DNA from: Phycisphaeraceae bacterium
GTDB lineage: Bacteria; Planctomycetota; Phycisphaerae; Phycisphaerales; SM1A02
Assembly (NCBI GenBank): GCA_015709595.1
Contig: CP054178.1
Location: 3,043,205 to 3,107,204, forward strand
Length of the DNA: 64,000 bases
Direction of reading: 5' to 3'
Positions 9,144-17,518 of this stretch are shown piece after piece. The position numbers and the translations under genes were made by a program. Position 1 is the stretch's first letter, and each line of letters opens with the position of its first letter. The notes beneath the pieces are model-generated. The model did not search any database, was not told the DNA's origin, and saw only the letters and a program-made list of their open reading frames with translations.

Positions 9144-10697
9144 ATGACGAACACTCCTGAACCCGGAGGCCGACTCAACCGCAAGGCGCTCGTCGCGCTG
9201 CTGGAGGCGACGCGCGCCATCACGCTGGAGCGCGCGGTGGACCCCGTTCTGGAGCAGATCACCCGGCAGGCGGCGTCGATCCTCGAAGCCGAGGCGGCCA
9301 GCATCCTGCTGCTGACGGGCGAAGGCAGGGAACTCGAGTTCCGCACCGCGGTCGGCCCGGCCTCGGGGCGGCTGAGGCGCTTCCGCATGCCGGCGGACGC
9401 CGGTATCGCCGGTCAGGTGCTGCGCACGGGTCGGGCGGTCCGGCTTGACGAGGCGCGGGAGAATCGGCACTTCTTCGCCGCGGTGGATGAAGCCACCGAC
9501 ATGCGAACCCGCGGCATGGTGGCGGCGCCGCTCATCGACCAGGGCGAGCCGCAGGGGGTTCTGGAAGTGCTCAACCCGAAGGGTCGGGCGTGTTTCGGCG
9601 AGGAAGACGTTGAACTGCTCCAGCTCTTCGCCAACATCGCCGCCGGAGCGCTGCGCACCGTGCGGGTGCTGGACGCGGCCACCCGTGAGAACCGCGCGCT
9701 GCGGGCGGCGCGCGGGGGTGTTGAAGTGGTGGGGCAATCGCCCGCCCTGGCCGAGGCGATGCGACTCTGTCAACGTGTGGCCGGCGCCACCACCACCGTG
9801 CTGCTGCTGGGAGAGACGGGTACCGGCAAGGAGGTCGCCGCACGCGCCATTCACGCCGCCTCGAGACGGGCGGACAAGCCCTTCGTCGCCGCCAACTGCG
9901 CGGCGTTCAGCGATCACCTGCTCGAGAGCGAGCTCTTCGGCCATGAGAAGGGCGCCTTCACCGGCGCCGATCGGGACCGCGCCGGGCTGTTCGAGCTGGC
10001 CGAGGGCGGCACGCTCTTTCTCGACGAGGTCGGCGAGACCAGCCCCGCCACGCAGGCCAAGCTGCTCCGCGTGCTTCAGGAGCGCGAGTTCACGCGGCTG
10101 GGCGGCTCTACGACCATCCCCTGCGACGTGCGCGTTCTCGCCGCCACCAACCGCGACCTGCACGCCGACGTGGCCGCCGGGCGGTTCCGCGAGGATCTGC
10201 TCTACCGGCTTCACGTCTTTCCCATCCGCATGCCGCCGCTGCGCGAGCGGCGCCAGGACATTCCCCGGCTGGTCGATCACTTCACGCACCGCATCGCCGC
10301 CGACATGGGCGTTTCCGCGCCATCCGTCGCTTCCGGCGTGCTCGATGCGATGATGACCTATCACTGGCCCGGCAACATACGCGAGCTGCGCAACGTCATT
10401 GAGCGATGCGTGCTGCTGGCCGACCCGGATGTGCGGGTGGAGCATCTGCCGCCGGAAGTGACGCGAGGTGGTGCGGCAACCGACCCTGTCGGAACGACGA
10501 CCCGGACAATTGCGGCAGCGTCGCAACCGGCGCCGCGAGCCGCGGACCAGACCTATGCGGCCCAGGAACGGGCGATCATCGCCGCCGCGCTCGATGCCGC
10601 CGACTGGAACCAATCCGAGGCGGCCCGGCGACTCGACGTGACGCGCGACTTTCTGCGTCACCGGATTCGCCTGTACGCGTTGACCCGTCCGGAATGA
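9144..10697 (+). CDS. Sigma-54-dependent regulator: GAF, AAA+ and Fis-type HTH
   Basis: An enhancer-binding activator of 517 residues. A GAF sensor spans about residues 20-175. The AAA+ domain has Walker A GETGTGKE (223-230), the sigma-54-contacting loop GAFTGA (270-275) and Walker [10 protein letters not shown] Fis-type helix-turn-helix closes the protein at about 478-513 ([16 protein letters not shown]). GAFTGA predicts that it acts on sigma-54 promoters, and one good candidate lies 117 bases downstream at 10814. There is no phosphoacceptor domain; the GAF ligand is unknown. GGGGGCC before the ATG is a plausible ribosome site. Confidence 0.95.
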   Translation: MTNTPEPGGRLNRKALVALLEATRAITLERAVDPVLEQITRQAASILEAEAASILLLTGEGRELEFRTAVGPASGRLRRFRMPADAGIAGQVLRTGRAVRLDEARENRHFFAAVDEATDMRTRGMVAAPLIDQGEPQGVLEVLNPKGRACFGEEDVELLQLFANIAAGALRTVRVLDAATRENRALRAARGGVEVVGQSPALAEAMRLCQRVAGATTTVLLLGETGTGKEVAARAIHAASRRADKPFVAANCAAFSDHLLESELFGHEKGAFTGADRDRAGLFELAEGGTLFLDEVGETSPATQAKLLRVLQEREFTRLGGSTTIPCDVRVLAATNRDLHADVAAGRFREDLLYRLHVFPIRMPPLRERRQDIPRLVDHFTHRIAADMGVSAPSVASGVLDAMMTYHWPGNIRELRNVIERCVLLADPDVRVEHLPPEVTRGGAATDPVGTTTRTIAAASQPAPRAADQTYAAQERAIIAAALDAADWNQSEAARRLDVTRDFLRHRIRLYALTRPE

Positions 10698-10813
10698 GCG
10701 ATCGGGGAGCGGGCCTCGTCGGTTGGGCGTTCACCCCCAGCCGGTGCGGCTGCAGCCCCACCCTTCACCCGCGCACCCCCTCCGGCGCTCCAGAATCGGC
10801 GTCGATTCGGTCT

Positions 10814-10829
10814 GGCACGGTTCCTGCAA
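10814..10829 (+). promoter_or_regulatory. Candidate sigma-54 (-24/-12) promoter
   Basis: TGGCACG, four bases, then CTGCA: GG and GC are exactly ten bases apart, as sigma-54 holoenzyme needs, with one mismatch to the TTGCA half. The predicted start near 10840 gives a leader of about 36 bases ending in AGGAG (10864-10868) before ATG 10876. It lies directly after the sigma-54 activator gene. Confidence 0.6.
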
Positions 10830-10875
10830 TGGTTCATCCGGCTCCTCGCCCTTCCGGGCTTTCAGGAGTCGAACC

Positions 10876-11055
10876 ATGTCACTGCCGACTCGCCCGATCA
10901 TCCCGTTCCATGCAACGCTCACTCTGGCGTGCGGCGTGCTGGCCGCACCGGCCTTCGCGGGCCACTTCAACGGTGACGGCTCCGATGACACCGCGATCGG
11001 CATGCCCGAAACCATCGACACAAACGACTGGTTCGCCATCGTTCGTTCAGCGTGA
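10876..11055 (+). CDS. Short secreted protein, probable truncated FG-GAP gene
   Basis: A 59-residue product: a signal peptide (LTLACGVLAAPAFAG) followed by HFNGDGSDDTAIGMPE, which is the start of an FG-GAP/integrin-alpha-type calcium-binding repeat. It stops about 20 residues later. Intact FG-GAP proteins carry several such repeats, so this looks like the stub of a larger gene cut by deletion or an early stop. AGGAG lies 7 bases upstream of ATG 10876. No continuation in another frame was recognised before the terminator at 11123. Confidence 0.6.
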   Translation: MSLPTRPIIPFHATLTLACGVLAAPAFAGHFNGDGSDDTAIGMPETIDTNDWFAIVRSA

Positions 11056-11122
11056 ACTTGTTCAAGGGAGTTCTCCCCGCCGGAGGGGATGGGGAGCGGC
11101 AGGGGAGGGGAAGGGGAGTGGA

Positions 11123-11153
11123 AGTCCGGGCCGCAAGGCCCGGACTGTTTTTT
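11123..11153 (+). terminator. Rho-independent terminator
   Basis: Perfect 10-base stem AGTCCGGGCC (11123-11132) and GGCCCGGACT (11137-11146), loop GCAA, followed by GTTTTTTT. It would end transcription from the sigma-54 promoter region. The halogenase-like gene converges from the other side. Confidence 0.85.
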
Positions 11154-11185
11154 GTGTTGGCGCGTGCGGGTGTCGGGAGGGTTCA

Positions 11186-12988
11186 TCATCCGGCGGCGGC
11201 GGGACTTGAGCCCGCCCGCGGACGCGGTTGGTCATGCGAGTGAATGATGTCGCCCTCCTCCGGCGTTTCGAGCGACAGTCGCGGCTTCCGCTTGTCGAGT
11301 TTGCCGATGACCCAGCCGTCATTGAGCATCACCTCCAGCGTCTGCATTGCGTGCTGCATGGCCACGCGACGATGCGGCGGCGGCAGCGTGGCGGCGAACT
11401 CGCGCTCCAGCGAAGTGAAGATCTCCCCCACGTTGGAGGTCGTGCCGAGCATCCGGATCAGGCGAGCGTGCATGTCCGCCACCGGCAAACGCAGATGGCC
11501 CTTGATGTAGCAGTCGATCGCCTCGATCCGGCCGTCCTGGTAGAGTGCGATGGGCTGGCGCTCCGCGCCGGTCAGGTTCAGCCGAAGCACGTTGACTTCG
11601 TTGAGTTGCCATGACGCATTGCGCTGCGTGAACATCTGCAACAGCTGCTTGGCCGCGGTCAGGTCGTAGCCGCCGATGCCGACCTGTCCGATGAAGTCGT
11701 TGGAGAACCCGCCTTGGGCCAGCCAGCGCCACGCCGCCTGCGGCGTCAGGCGCAATCCGGACTCGCGCGCGATCTCGGCGCAGTGTGCCTGCAGGTCAGT
11801 GAACTGGGCGTTGGCGGCGTACCAGAAGTCGGCGAATCGGATGTGCTGGCGCACTCGCGCCCGCTGGTTGTGGTCGTACTGGTCGCGCAGCCAGTCCGCG
11901 TTGTGCTCACCGGCGTCAAGGGCGATGATCGTGTACGCAGCTTCCCGCGCGCCGGTGTGCGTCAGCGTCAGCCCGGCCGAGAGAATCGGATCGGCGAATC
12001 CCGCCGCCTCGCCCACCAGCATCCAGTTCTCGCCCACGGTCCGGTCCGCCACGAAGGACCAGTCGCTGGTGGTCTCGAGGCGGCCTCGCGCCGTGGCGTT
12101 GGCCAGCAATCCCCTGAGCCGGTCCTCGCGCGACAGCGCCTCGTCATACAACTGCCGCGCGGTCCTGCCGGATTCCTTGTAGAACTTCGCGGGGCACACC
12201 AGTCCGACGCTGGTTCGCGTCGGACCGAGCGGGATGAACCAGATCCAGCCGAAGCCGACACTGACGACCTGAATGCGCGTGCCGCCCACGCCGATGTGCA
12301 CCGCCCACTCGGCGTTCTCCCAATAGTCCCAGATGGCGATGTTCTGCAGCGCGGTGGGGGCCTGCACCGGAATCCCCAGCGCCCGGCGCATCACCCCGAC
12401 GTGCCCGGATGAATCCACGTAGTGCCGCGCCTCAACGCGTCGTCCATCGGCCAGCGTCAGCCCCGTCACCCGGTCGCCCTCATGCTCCACGCGGCGCACC
12501 TGCGTCTGCTCATGCACCTCGCAGCCGAGCGACTCGGCATGGCGCAGCAGGATGTCGTCGTAGATGGCTCGGTCGACTTGGAAAGCCGTCTGGCGTCGCT
12601 GACCGACGAACTTCGCCGGCCTCGGCTCGTTCTTGAAGTCCTTGAGGGGGAGGAACTCGAAGTCCCACAACTCGCCTCTGCTCCCCCACTTGAAGGTGGC
12701 CCCGACCTTGATGGGAAAGTTCGCCGCTTCCACCTTGTCCCAGCAGCCCATTTCGTCCAGCACCGCGCTGATCGGCGGCAGCTGGCTCTCGCCGATGTGA
12801 TCGCGCGGGAACCGCTCCTTCTCGAAGATGACCACACGCAGCGACGGAGCGTACTTCTTCAGCAGCGCGCCGCAGGTGCTGCCGCCGGGGCCGCCCCCGA
12901 TGATCGCCACGTCACACTCGATTGTCCCGCCGCGCACCTCGTCCACGACCTGCACCCCACACGGCACCCCCGGTCGTGCCCGCATCAC
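11186..12988 (-). CDS. Flavin-dependent halogenase-like oxidoreductase
   Basis: A 600-residue FAD enzyme. The dinucleotide-binding motif GGGPGG is at 31-36, GES at 66-68, and a second flavin motif GEAAGFADPILSAG near 325. Two halogenase marks are present: Lys100 in GATFKWG, placed like the catalytic lysine of tryptophan 7-halogenase, and WIWFIP at 248-253, matching WxWxIP. Known members use FADH2, oxygen and chloride to halogenate tryptophan or carrier-bound aromatics. The C-terminal 200 residues are less familiar. Only 7 bases separate it from the membrane protein gene upstream. Geranylgeranyl-reductase-type enzymes are the main alternative, but they lack the WxWxIP pair. Confidence 0.82.
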   Translation of the reverse strand: MMRARPGVPCGVQVVDEVRGGTIECDVAIIGGGPGGSTCGALLKKYAPSLRVVIFEKERFPRDHIGESQLPPISAVLDEMGCWDKVEAANFPIKVGATFKWGSRGELWDFEFLPLKDFKNEPRPAKFVGQRRQTAFQVDRAIYDDILLRHAESLGCEVHEQTQVRRVEHEGDRVTGLTLADGRRVEARHYVDSSGHVGVMRRALGIPVQAPTALQNIAIWDYWENAEWAVHIGVGGTRIQVVSVGFGWIWFIPLGPTRTSVGLVCPAKFYKESGRTARQLYDEALSREDRLRGLLANATARGRLETTSDWSFVADRTVGENWMLVGEAAGFADPILSAGLTLTHTGAREAAYTIIALDAGEHNADWLRDQYDHNQRARVRQHIRFADFWYAANAQFTDLQAHCAEIARESGLRLTPQAAWRWLAQGGFSNDFIGQVGIGGYDLTAAKQLLQMFTQRNASWQLNEVNVLRLNLTGAERQPIALYQDGRIEAIDCYIKGHLRLPVADMHARLIRMLGTTSNVGEIFTSLEREFAATLPPPHRRVAMQHAMQTLEVMLNDGWVIGKLDKRKPRLSLETPEEGDIIHSHDQPRPRAGSSPAAAG

Positions 12989-12995
12989 GGATCAT

Positions 12996-14057
12996 TCACT
13001 GACCAAGATACCGCGCCTGGCGCACCCTGCCACCCCGAATCTCCACGTGCCACGGCAATTGGATGTGCCATTCGGTTCCGCGCGGCAGCCGCAGGCGGCT
13101 CGCCTCGGGGTACACGTCCACCACCACCGGATACGTGCTCCCGGCAGGCGTGGGCACCTGAATCAGCACCAACGGAATCGACGGCGGCGATTGCGCCAGT
13201 TGACGCAGGTGGGCGGCGCAGTGATGACACGTCTCCATGAAGAACACGATGTCGCAATCACCGGGAATCAGCGAGGGGTCCACCCACGTCGCCAGCACCG
13301 TCTCCCCGACCGGCTGGTCGATCCACGCGCCGGGCTGAAGCACCACGTAGCGGGGAAACCGAGCCGGCAGCCGCCACGAGCTGGAAGGGGTTCCGTCAGG
13401 CGGAGGCGCAACGGGCGGGGTTGAGCCATCGGACGGAGGCGCCTGCGATGCCGAGCCGCCCGTGCCGGACGAACCTGAGTCCAGGGGCGGCTGACGATCA
13501 CCGACGGTCGATCCGGGACTGCGACCATCAGATGGACCATCCACCCTCGCCGCCTGCTGCACCCACAGACCCGCGACGACGGCCGCCGCCGCGCCTGCTC
13601 CGGGCGCCCACCAGCGCCAGGGTTGGCCGGCGAGCGCCGACCACGGACGGCTCAACGCCAGCAATGCCAGCAGCACACCGTCCACCACCATCATCACCCA
13701 GGGCGGCACGGTCAGGGCTGACCCGAAGCATCCGCACGAAGTCGCCCCTTCGGACATCTGCACCCCCAGCATGGCCATGAACGCCGCCAGCGCCGCCATG
13801 ACGATCGGCCACGCCAGGCGCGGGGCGATGATCGCAGTCATGCCGATCAGTGCTTCGACCGCGATCACCAGCACCAGGAGGGCATGATGATCCCAGTACA
13901 TCCAGCGCAGCAGCGCCGCCGGCAGGTCGGAGGGCGTCCCGAACAGCGTCTTGCCCAGCGCGCCCAGCAGGATGTACGCGCCGCCGGCGCGGACCACCAA
14001 GCCAGCGAAACCCGGGGCGTGCGGCGGCCATCGGCATGAACGGGGCGCATCAGTCAT
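12996..14057 (-). CDS. MauE/DoxX-like membrane protein with redox-like C-terminal domain
   Basis: About 353 residues. Four membrane helices in the first 150 residues contain EGATSCGCFGS, a Cys-rich segment typical of the MauE/DoxX redox-associated family, plus a fifth hydrophobic segment near residue 170. A low-complexity Ser/Gly/Pro linker leads to an extracytoplasmic domain with VFFMETCHHCAAHL, a CxxC pair as in thiol-disulfide proteins. ATG 14057 was preferred because ORF extension upstream (to 14162) adds only charged residues before the first helix. Spacing to the halogenase-like gene suggests an operon; a thiol-redox role is inferred. Confidence 0.72.
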   Translation of the reverse strand: MTDAPRSCRWPPHAPGFAGLVVRAGGAYILLGALGKTLFGTPSDLPAALLRWMYWDHHALLVLVIAVEALIGMTAIIAPRLAWPIVMAALAAFMAMLGVQMSEGATSCGCFGSALTVPPWVMMVVDGVLLALLALSRPWSALAGQPWRWWAPGAGAAAAVVAGLWVQQAARVDGPSDGRSPGSTVGDRQPPLDSGSSGTGGSASQAPPSDGSTPPVAPPPDGTPSSSWRLPARFPRYVVLQPGAWIDQPVGETVLATWVDPSLIPGDCDIVFFMETCHHCAAHLRQLAQSPPSIPLVLIQVPTPAGSTYPVVVDVYPEASRLRLPRGTEWHIQLPWHVEIRGGRVRQARYLGQ

Positions 14058-14170
14058 GAGAAAGACCTGCGAGCGGGTCAAGCTCATGGTAGCCGTTGAA
14101 TCGCGCGCTTCGCGATGGAAGCGGTTCCCATCGTCATCGGCGAGGGTGATGTCGTGATGCATCGTCCTGC

Positions 14171-14205
14171 AAAAAAGAAACCGCCCGGCTGTGTGAGCCG
14201 GGCGG
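14171..14205 (-). terminator. Rho-independent terminator, reverse strand
   Basis: On the reverse strand a perfect 10-base stem (14181-14190 with 14196-14205, loop of five) is followed by TTTCTTTTTT. It ends the secreted-protein transcript that starts at 14910. Confidence 0.85.
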
Positions 14206-14247
14206 CTGAAACCTTCAGGATGAAGGATTCACGCGGTCGGGCGTAGT

Positions 14248-14910
14248 TCACGCACGACGACGGCGACGAGCCACGAGGCCGGCCGCGCCGAGCAGCGCCA
14301 GGGCGCCGGGGGCGGGGATCTCGTTCCACGTGATCTCGAGGTGCCAGTAGTCGAGCACGCCGAGGTCGCCGCCAGCACTGTCACCAATGCGCAGCTCCCA
14401 CAGTCCGGCCATGTTCAGGCCGTCGTAGGTGGACAGGTCACCAGGAGCCGCCGCGCCGTGAGAGGGCTGGAAGCTCCTGGCGGGAATGGGATTCCCGAAG
14501 TTGCCCATGTTCTCGGAGGGGCCGCCGGTGCTCTCATCATCGTACGTGATGCGGTTGGCGAAGATGAGGTCGTTCGATGTGCCGCAGCAGCCGGTGCCGT
14601 CATCCGCGGGTTCCGCGAAGCCGGGGCGGCTGACGAGGGTGACGACCTGGCCGCCGGGGCCGACCAGCTTGATGGTCAGGTCGCCGGCCCACGTGTGGCT
14701 CATGCCAATCTGGACGTTGATGTCCTTGATGATGCCTTCCTGCTGAATCAGCAGGCGGTCAACCGCCATCGAGCCGAGCGTGCCGTTGTAGGTGTCGTCC
14801 GGGATCTGCACGTTGAGGCCGGGTCCGCGGCTGAAGATGGTGGTCACGCCCGCGAGGGCCGAGGGGGCGAGCAGCATGGCTGCCGCCGAGATGCCGAGTG
14901 CGAGTTTCAT
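14248..14910 (-). CDS. Secreted P-domain protein with PEP-CTERM-like anchor
   Basis: A 220-residue protein with a signal peptide (MKLALGISAAAMLLAPSALAG). The middle matches a proprotein-convertase P (Homo B) domain: IKDINVQIGMSHTWAGDL, IKLVGPGGQ and LSTYDGLNMAGLWELRI are the usual strands. It ends in IPAPGALALLGAAGLVA plus arginines, a PEP-CTERM-type sorting tail for exosortase-linked export. ATG 14910 has AAGGAGA about 10 bases upstream. It has its own terminator at 14171. The function of the P domain outside proteases is unclear. Confidence 0.88.
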   Translation of the reverse strand: MKLALGISAAAMLLAPSALAGVTTIFSRGPGLNVQIPDDTYNGTLGSMAVDRLLIQQEGIIKDINVQIGMSHTWAGDLTIKLVGPGGQVVTLVSRPGFAEPADDGTGCCGTSNDLIFANRITYDDESTGGPSENMGNFGNPIPARSFQPSHGAAAPGDLSTYDGLNMAGLWELRIGDSAGGDLGVLDYWHLEITWNEIPAPGALALLGAAGLVARRRRRA

Positions 14911-15495
14911 GATGCTTGGTCTCCTTCTCTCACCTGACGTCAGGAACAGGGGAACACACGTGTGCGGCAACGCGCCGCGAATCCGAAATCGCCGCCGACG
15001 AAGCGACGGGTCGGTCCTTGTCTGAGTTCATGGCTGACGCAACCCACGGCTCAGAACGGCCCGCCCCCAAGCGGGCCACCCATCAACCTAGCAGTTTTCT
15101 CGCATCGGGCAAGCGAAAACCGGACGGTTCGAGAGTTTTTCGAGTCGTGGACTCTGGAGGCGCGATGCGTCATCTTGCCAAGCCGCGCGCACGCAGTTTC
15201 TCCATTTTCACACGATGTCCCCGCGAGGACGTTCCTGAGCCAAAAAAAGCCATCGCCATTCGGATTGCCCAGATTGTCCAAGCCGATCAAACGGTGCGGA
15301 TCGGAAAAAAACTTCCGAAGTCCGGATTTGAACCTTGGCATGGAATGAGATGGCTGTAGCATCCACCTCAGTGCCATTTCGCGATTCGGCTCGATGGTCG
15401 AGCCACTCCGGGGTGGCGATCAATAGCACGTTGCTCATGAAGTCGTCACGCTGCGGCGCGGCTGCTTCCGGGGAGCGCGTGAGAGGAGACATCAG
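14911..15495. other. Intergenic region between divergent secreted-protein genes
   Basis: About 585 bases with no supported gene. It is less GC-rich than its surroundings and includes runs such as AAAAAAACTTCC near 15306. It must hold the promoters for the divergent genes at 14910 and 15496. A GAGGAGA ribosome site ends it at about 15482-15488. No clear -35/-10 pair was identified. Confidence 0.5.
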
Positions 15496-16134
15496 ATGAA
15501 GAAGTGTACGTTTCTGGGCGCAGTCGCCTGCGCCGCGGTCGGGTTGTCGGCCCACGCCGGGATCGACTTCGTGACCCAGACGCCCGACGCGGTGAACGGC
15601 TACTTCGCCGACTCCACGGGAAGTTCCCCGGCTCAGCGCATCGCCGACAACTTCGTCAGCCAGGCCTCGTGGAACATCGAGTACATGTCGTTCTGGGGCG
15701 GGTATTTCCCCAACAACACCCCCGTGACCGATGCGTTCACCATCGAGTTCCGGGCTGACAACGGCGGCCTGCCCGGCGCCGTGGTCCACACGACCACGCC
15801 GGCGAGTCTGGTCCGAACCGCCACCGGCATCGTCATCTTCGGCGTGGATGAGTACCGCTACGACGTCGTCCTGGCGGCTCCCGTGTCGCTTGGGGCGGGC
15901 ACGTTCTGGGTCTCCGTGACCAACAGCACCAACTTCGGCTCGTCGTCTTCGTGGTTCTGGGAGACCAGTTCCGCCGGCGGCAACCAGGGGTCGTGGAGCC
16001 CCGACTCGGGCGGCACGTGGAACGGCCTGCCGAACGACCTGTCGATGATTCTGGGCGGTTCCGTCCCCGCTCCCGGCGCGCTGGCTCTGCTCGGCGCCGC
16101 GGGTCTGGTGGCCCGTCGCCGTCGTCGCGCCTGA
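15496..16134 (+). CDS. Secreted protein with PEP-CTERM-like anchor
   Basis: A 212-residue protein with a signal peptide (MKKCTFLGAVACAAVGLSAHAG), a beta-rich middle (FVSQASWNIEYMSFWGGYF, FTIEFRADNGGLPG) and the tail VPAPGALALLGAAGLVA plus arginines. The central region resembles choice-of-anchor domains of planctomycete exported proteins, often seen next to the same tail; no enzyme motif is visible. GAGGAGA precedes the ATG. The last 60 bases are almost identical to those of the gene ending at 17274. Confidence 0.88.
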   Translation: MKKCTFLGAVACAAVGLSAHAGIDFVTQTPDAVNGYFADSTGSSPAQRIADNFVSQASWNIEYMSFWGGYFPNNTPVTDAFTIEFRADNGGLPGAVVHTTTPASLVRTATGIVIFGVDEYRYDVVLAAPVSLGAGTFWVSVTNSTNFGSSSSWFWETSSAGGNQGSWSPDSGGTWNGLPNDLSMILGGSVPAPGALALLGAAGLVARRRRRA

Positions 16135-16192
16135 ACGCGATGACCTCTCCGTCGAGCGCCTGAGCGATCGGGCTCTCCTTGTTCAACAGCCG

Positions 16193-16228
16193 ACCCGGCC
16201 TGCGACTCCCCGCGGGCCGGGTTTTTCG
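16193..16228 (+). terminator. Rho-independent terminator
   Basis: Stem CCCGGCC (16194-16200) with GGCCGGG (16215-16221), then TTTTT. It follows the secreted-protein gene that ends at 16134. Confidence 0.75.
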
Positions 16229-16608
16229 TTGCGGCTTGCACCATGATCAAGCGGCGTCCTGTGGCGCCTTCGGTAAGGATGGATCAGGACGAAGACAAAG
16301 GTTCACGCGCAACCCATCACCCGTTGACATCATGGAACCGATCGAGTTCCCATCATGCCGAATCCCCCCATCTTGACAGGGATGCGGCCCTTTCACGGGG
16401 CAACGTGCATTGACGATGCGCGACCATCCCTTCCCTCCGCAATGTTGGCGGATTTCTTTTGCAACCAGCCGGAGTTGCGGTAGGATCACGATCGGCAACA
16501 ACGTCTGCGGCGCGGCGTTCGTGCCCGCAGGGTTGGTTGAACAAGCGACGCTCCCGATTCGGAAAGCCGCCGTGCAGCGGCTCCGGGGGGCAGCGAGAGG
16601 AGATAGAC
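16229..16608. other. Intergenic region upstream of the third secreted-protein gene
   Basis: About 380 bases between a terminator and the gene at 16609. No credible gene was found. Near 16446 the sequence TTGGCGGATTTCTTTTGCA resembles a sigma-54 site but the GG-GC spacing is wrong. GAGAGGAGA just before 16609 is the ribosome site. Confidence 0.45.
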
Positions 16609-17274
16609 ATGAAGAAGGTTCTTGGTTTTGCAGCGGTGGCTGCCGCGTTTGCTGGCGTGGCTCAGGCCGACGTGCTCTGGCACCAGGCCCCGAATACGGG
16701 CGCTGCCGCGTACGTGGATCAGGAGTTCTCCGACTTCCCGACGTTCAGCACCTACGGCGTCAGCGACGTGACATTCGGCGCCGCGGCGACCATCACCGAT
16801 GTGACGGTGTACTTCTCGGTCAACGCCGGCTGGCCGGGCGTGATCACCCAGGGGCGGCTGAACATCTTCGCCAAGACCGGGTCGCTGCCTGGTGGTGGCG
16901 ATGATCCCGGAACGGGCACTGTGGTCAACGTGGTGGTGACCAACATGGGCACCCACATGACCATCAAGGCGAGCGGCTTGAACATCGGCGTCGGCGCCGG
17001 CTCGTACTGGATCGGTCTGACCCCGATGACCACGTTCGGCACCCACGGGCAGGCCTTCAACATGCAGGCCACCGGCAATGTCGGCGACCCCACCGCCTTC
17101 CGCAACCCCGGCGGCGGCTTCGGTCTCGGCACCGCGTGGGGCACGAACGTTCTGTTCGGTGGTCCGGGCTCGGATCACGCCATCACCATCGAAGGCACCG
17201 CCATTCCCGCCCCTGGCGCGCTGGCTCTGCTCGGCGCTGCGGGTCTGGTGGCCCGTCGTCGTCGTCGCGCCTGA
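16609..17274 (+). CDS. Secreted protein with PEP-CTERM-like anchor
   Basis: A 221-residue relative in plan, though not closely in sequence, of the upstream gene. The signal peptide is MKKVLGFAAVAAAFAGVAQAD, the middle is beta-rich (VTFGAAATITDVTVYFSVNAG, VVVTNMGTHMTIKASGLN), and the tail is PAPGALALLGAAGLVA plus arginines. ATG 16609 has GAGGAGA just upstream; a longer reading from 16459 would bury the signal peptide. It is probably exported and anchored like its neighbours. No catalytic motif was recognised. Confidence 0.88.
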   Translation: MKKVLGFAAVAAAFAGVAQADVLWHQAPNTGAAAYVDQEFSDFPTFSTYGVSDVTFGAAATITDVTVYFSVNAGWPGVITQGRLNIFAKTGSLPGGGDDPGTGTVVNVVVTNMGTHMTIKASGLNIGVGAGSYWIGLTPMTTFGTHGQAFNMQATGNVGDPTAFRNPGGGFGLGTAWGTNVLFGGPGSDHAITIEGTAIPAPGALALLGAAGLVARRRRRA

Positions 17275-17334
17275 ATGCGATGACCGCATCGTGAGCGCCC
17301 GACCAGTCGGTCGCTCCTGAGAGACATCACCCAG

Positions 17335-17368
17335 CCCGGCCCGCCTCGCGCGGGCCGGGTTGCTTTTT
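17335..17368 (+). terminator. Rho-independent terminator
   Basis: Stem CCCGGCCCG (17335-17343) with CGGGCCGGG (17351-17359), then TTGCTTTTT. It closes the transcript of the secreted-protein gene ending at 17274. Confidence 0.8.
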
Positions 17369-17518
17369 GGCGATCTTTCTCCCGGTGTTCGGACGATGCA
17401 GGATTCGGCGTTCCATGATGGCGCGGACAGGAGGTCCGTGATTTCCAACTCCAAGGTGGTCGATGCGGCGTCCACCCTGCGATTATCTGCCTACAGTCAC
17501 CGCACGGAGGATCGTCCG

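Noticed and set aside
16446-16466. Sigma-54-like TTGGCGG...TTTTGCA upstream of the third secreted-protein gene
   Set aside because: The GG to GC distance is 12 (or 9) bases, not 10, and the position is far from the gene start.
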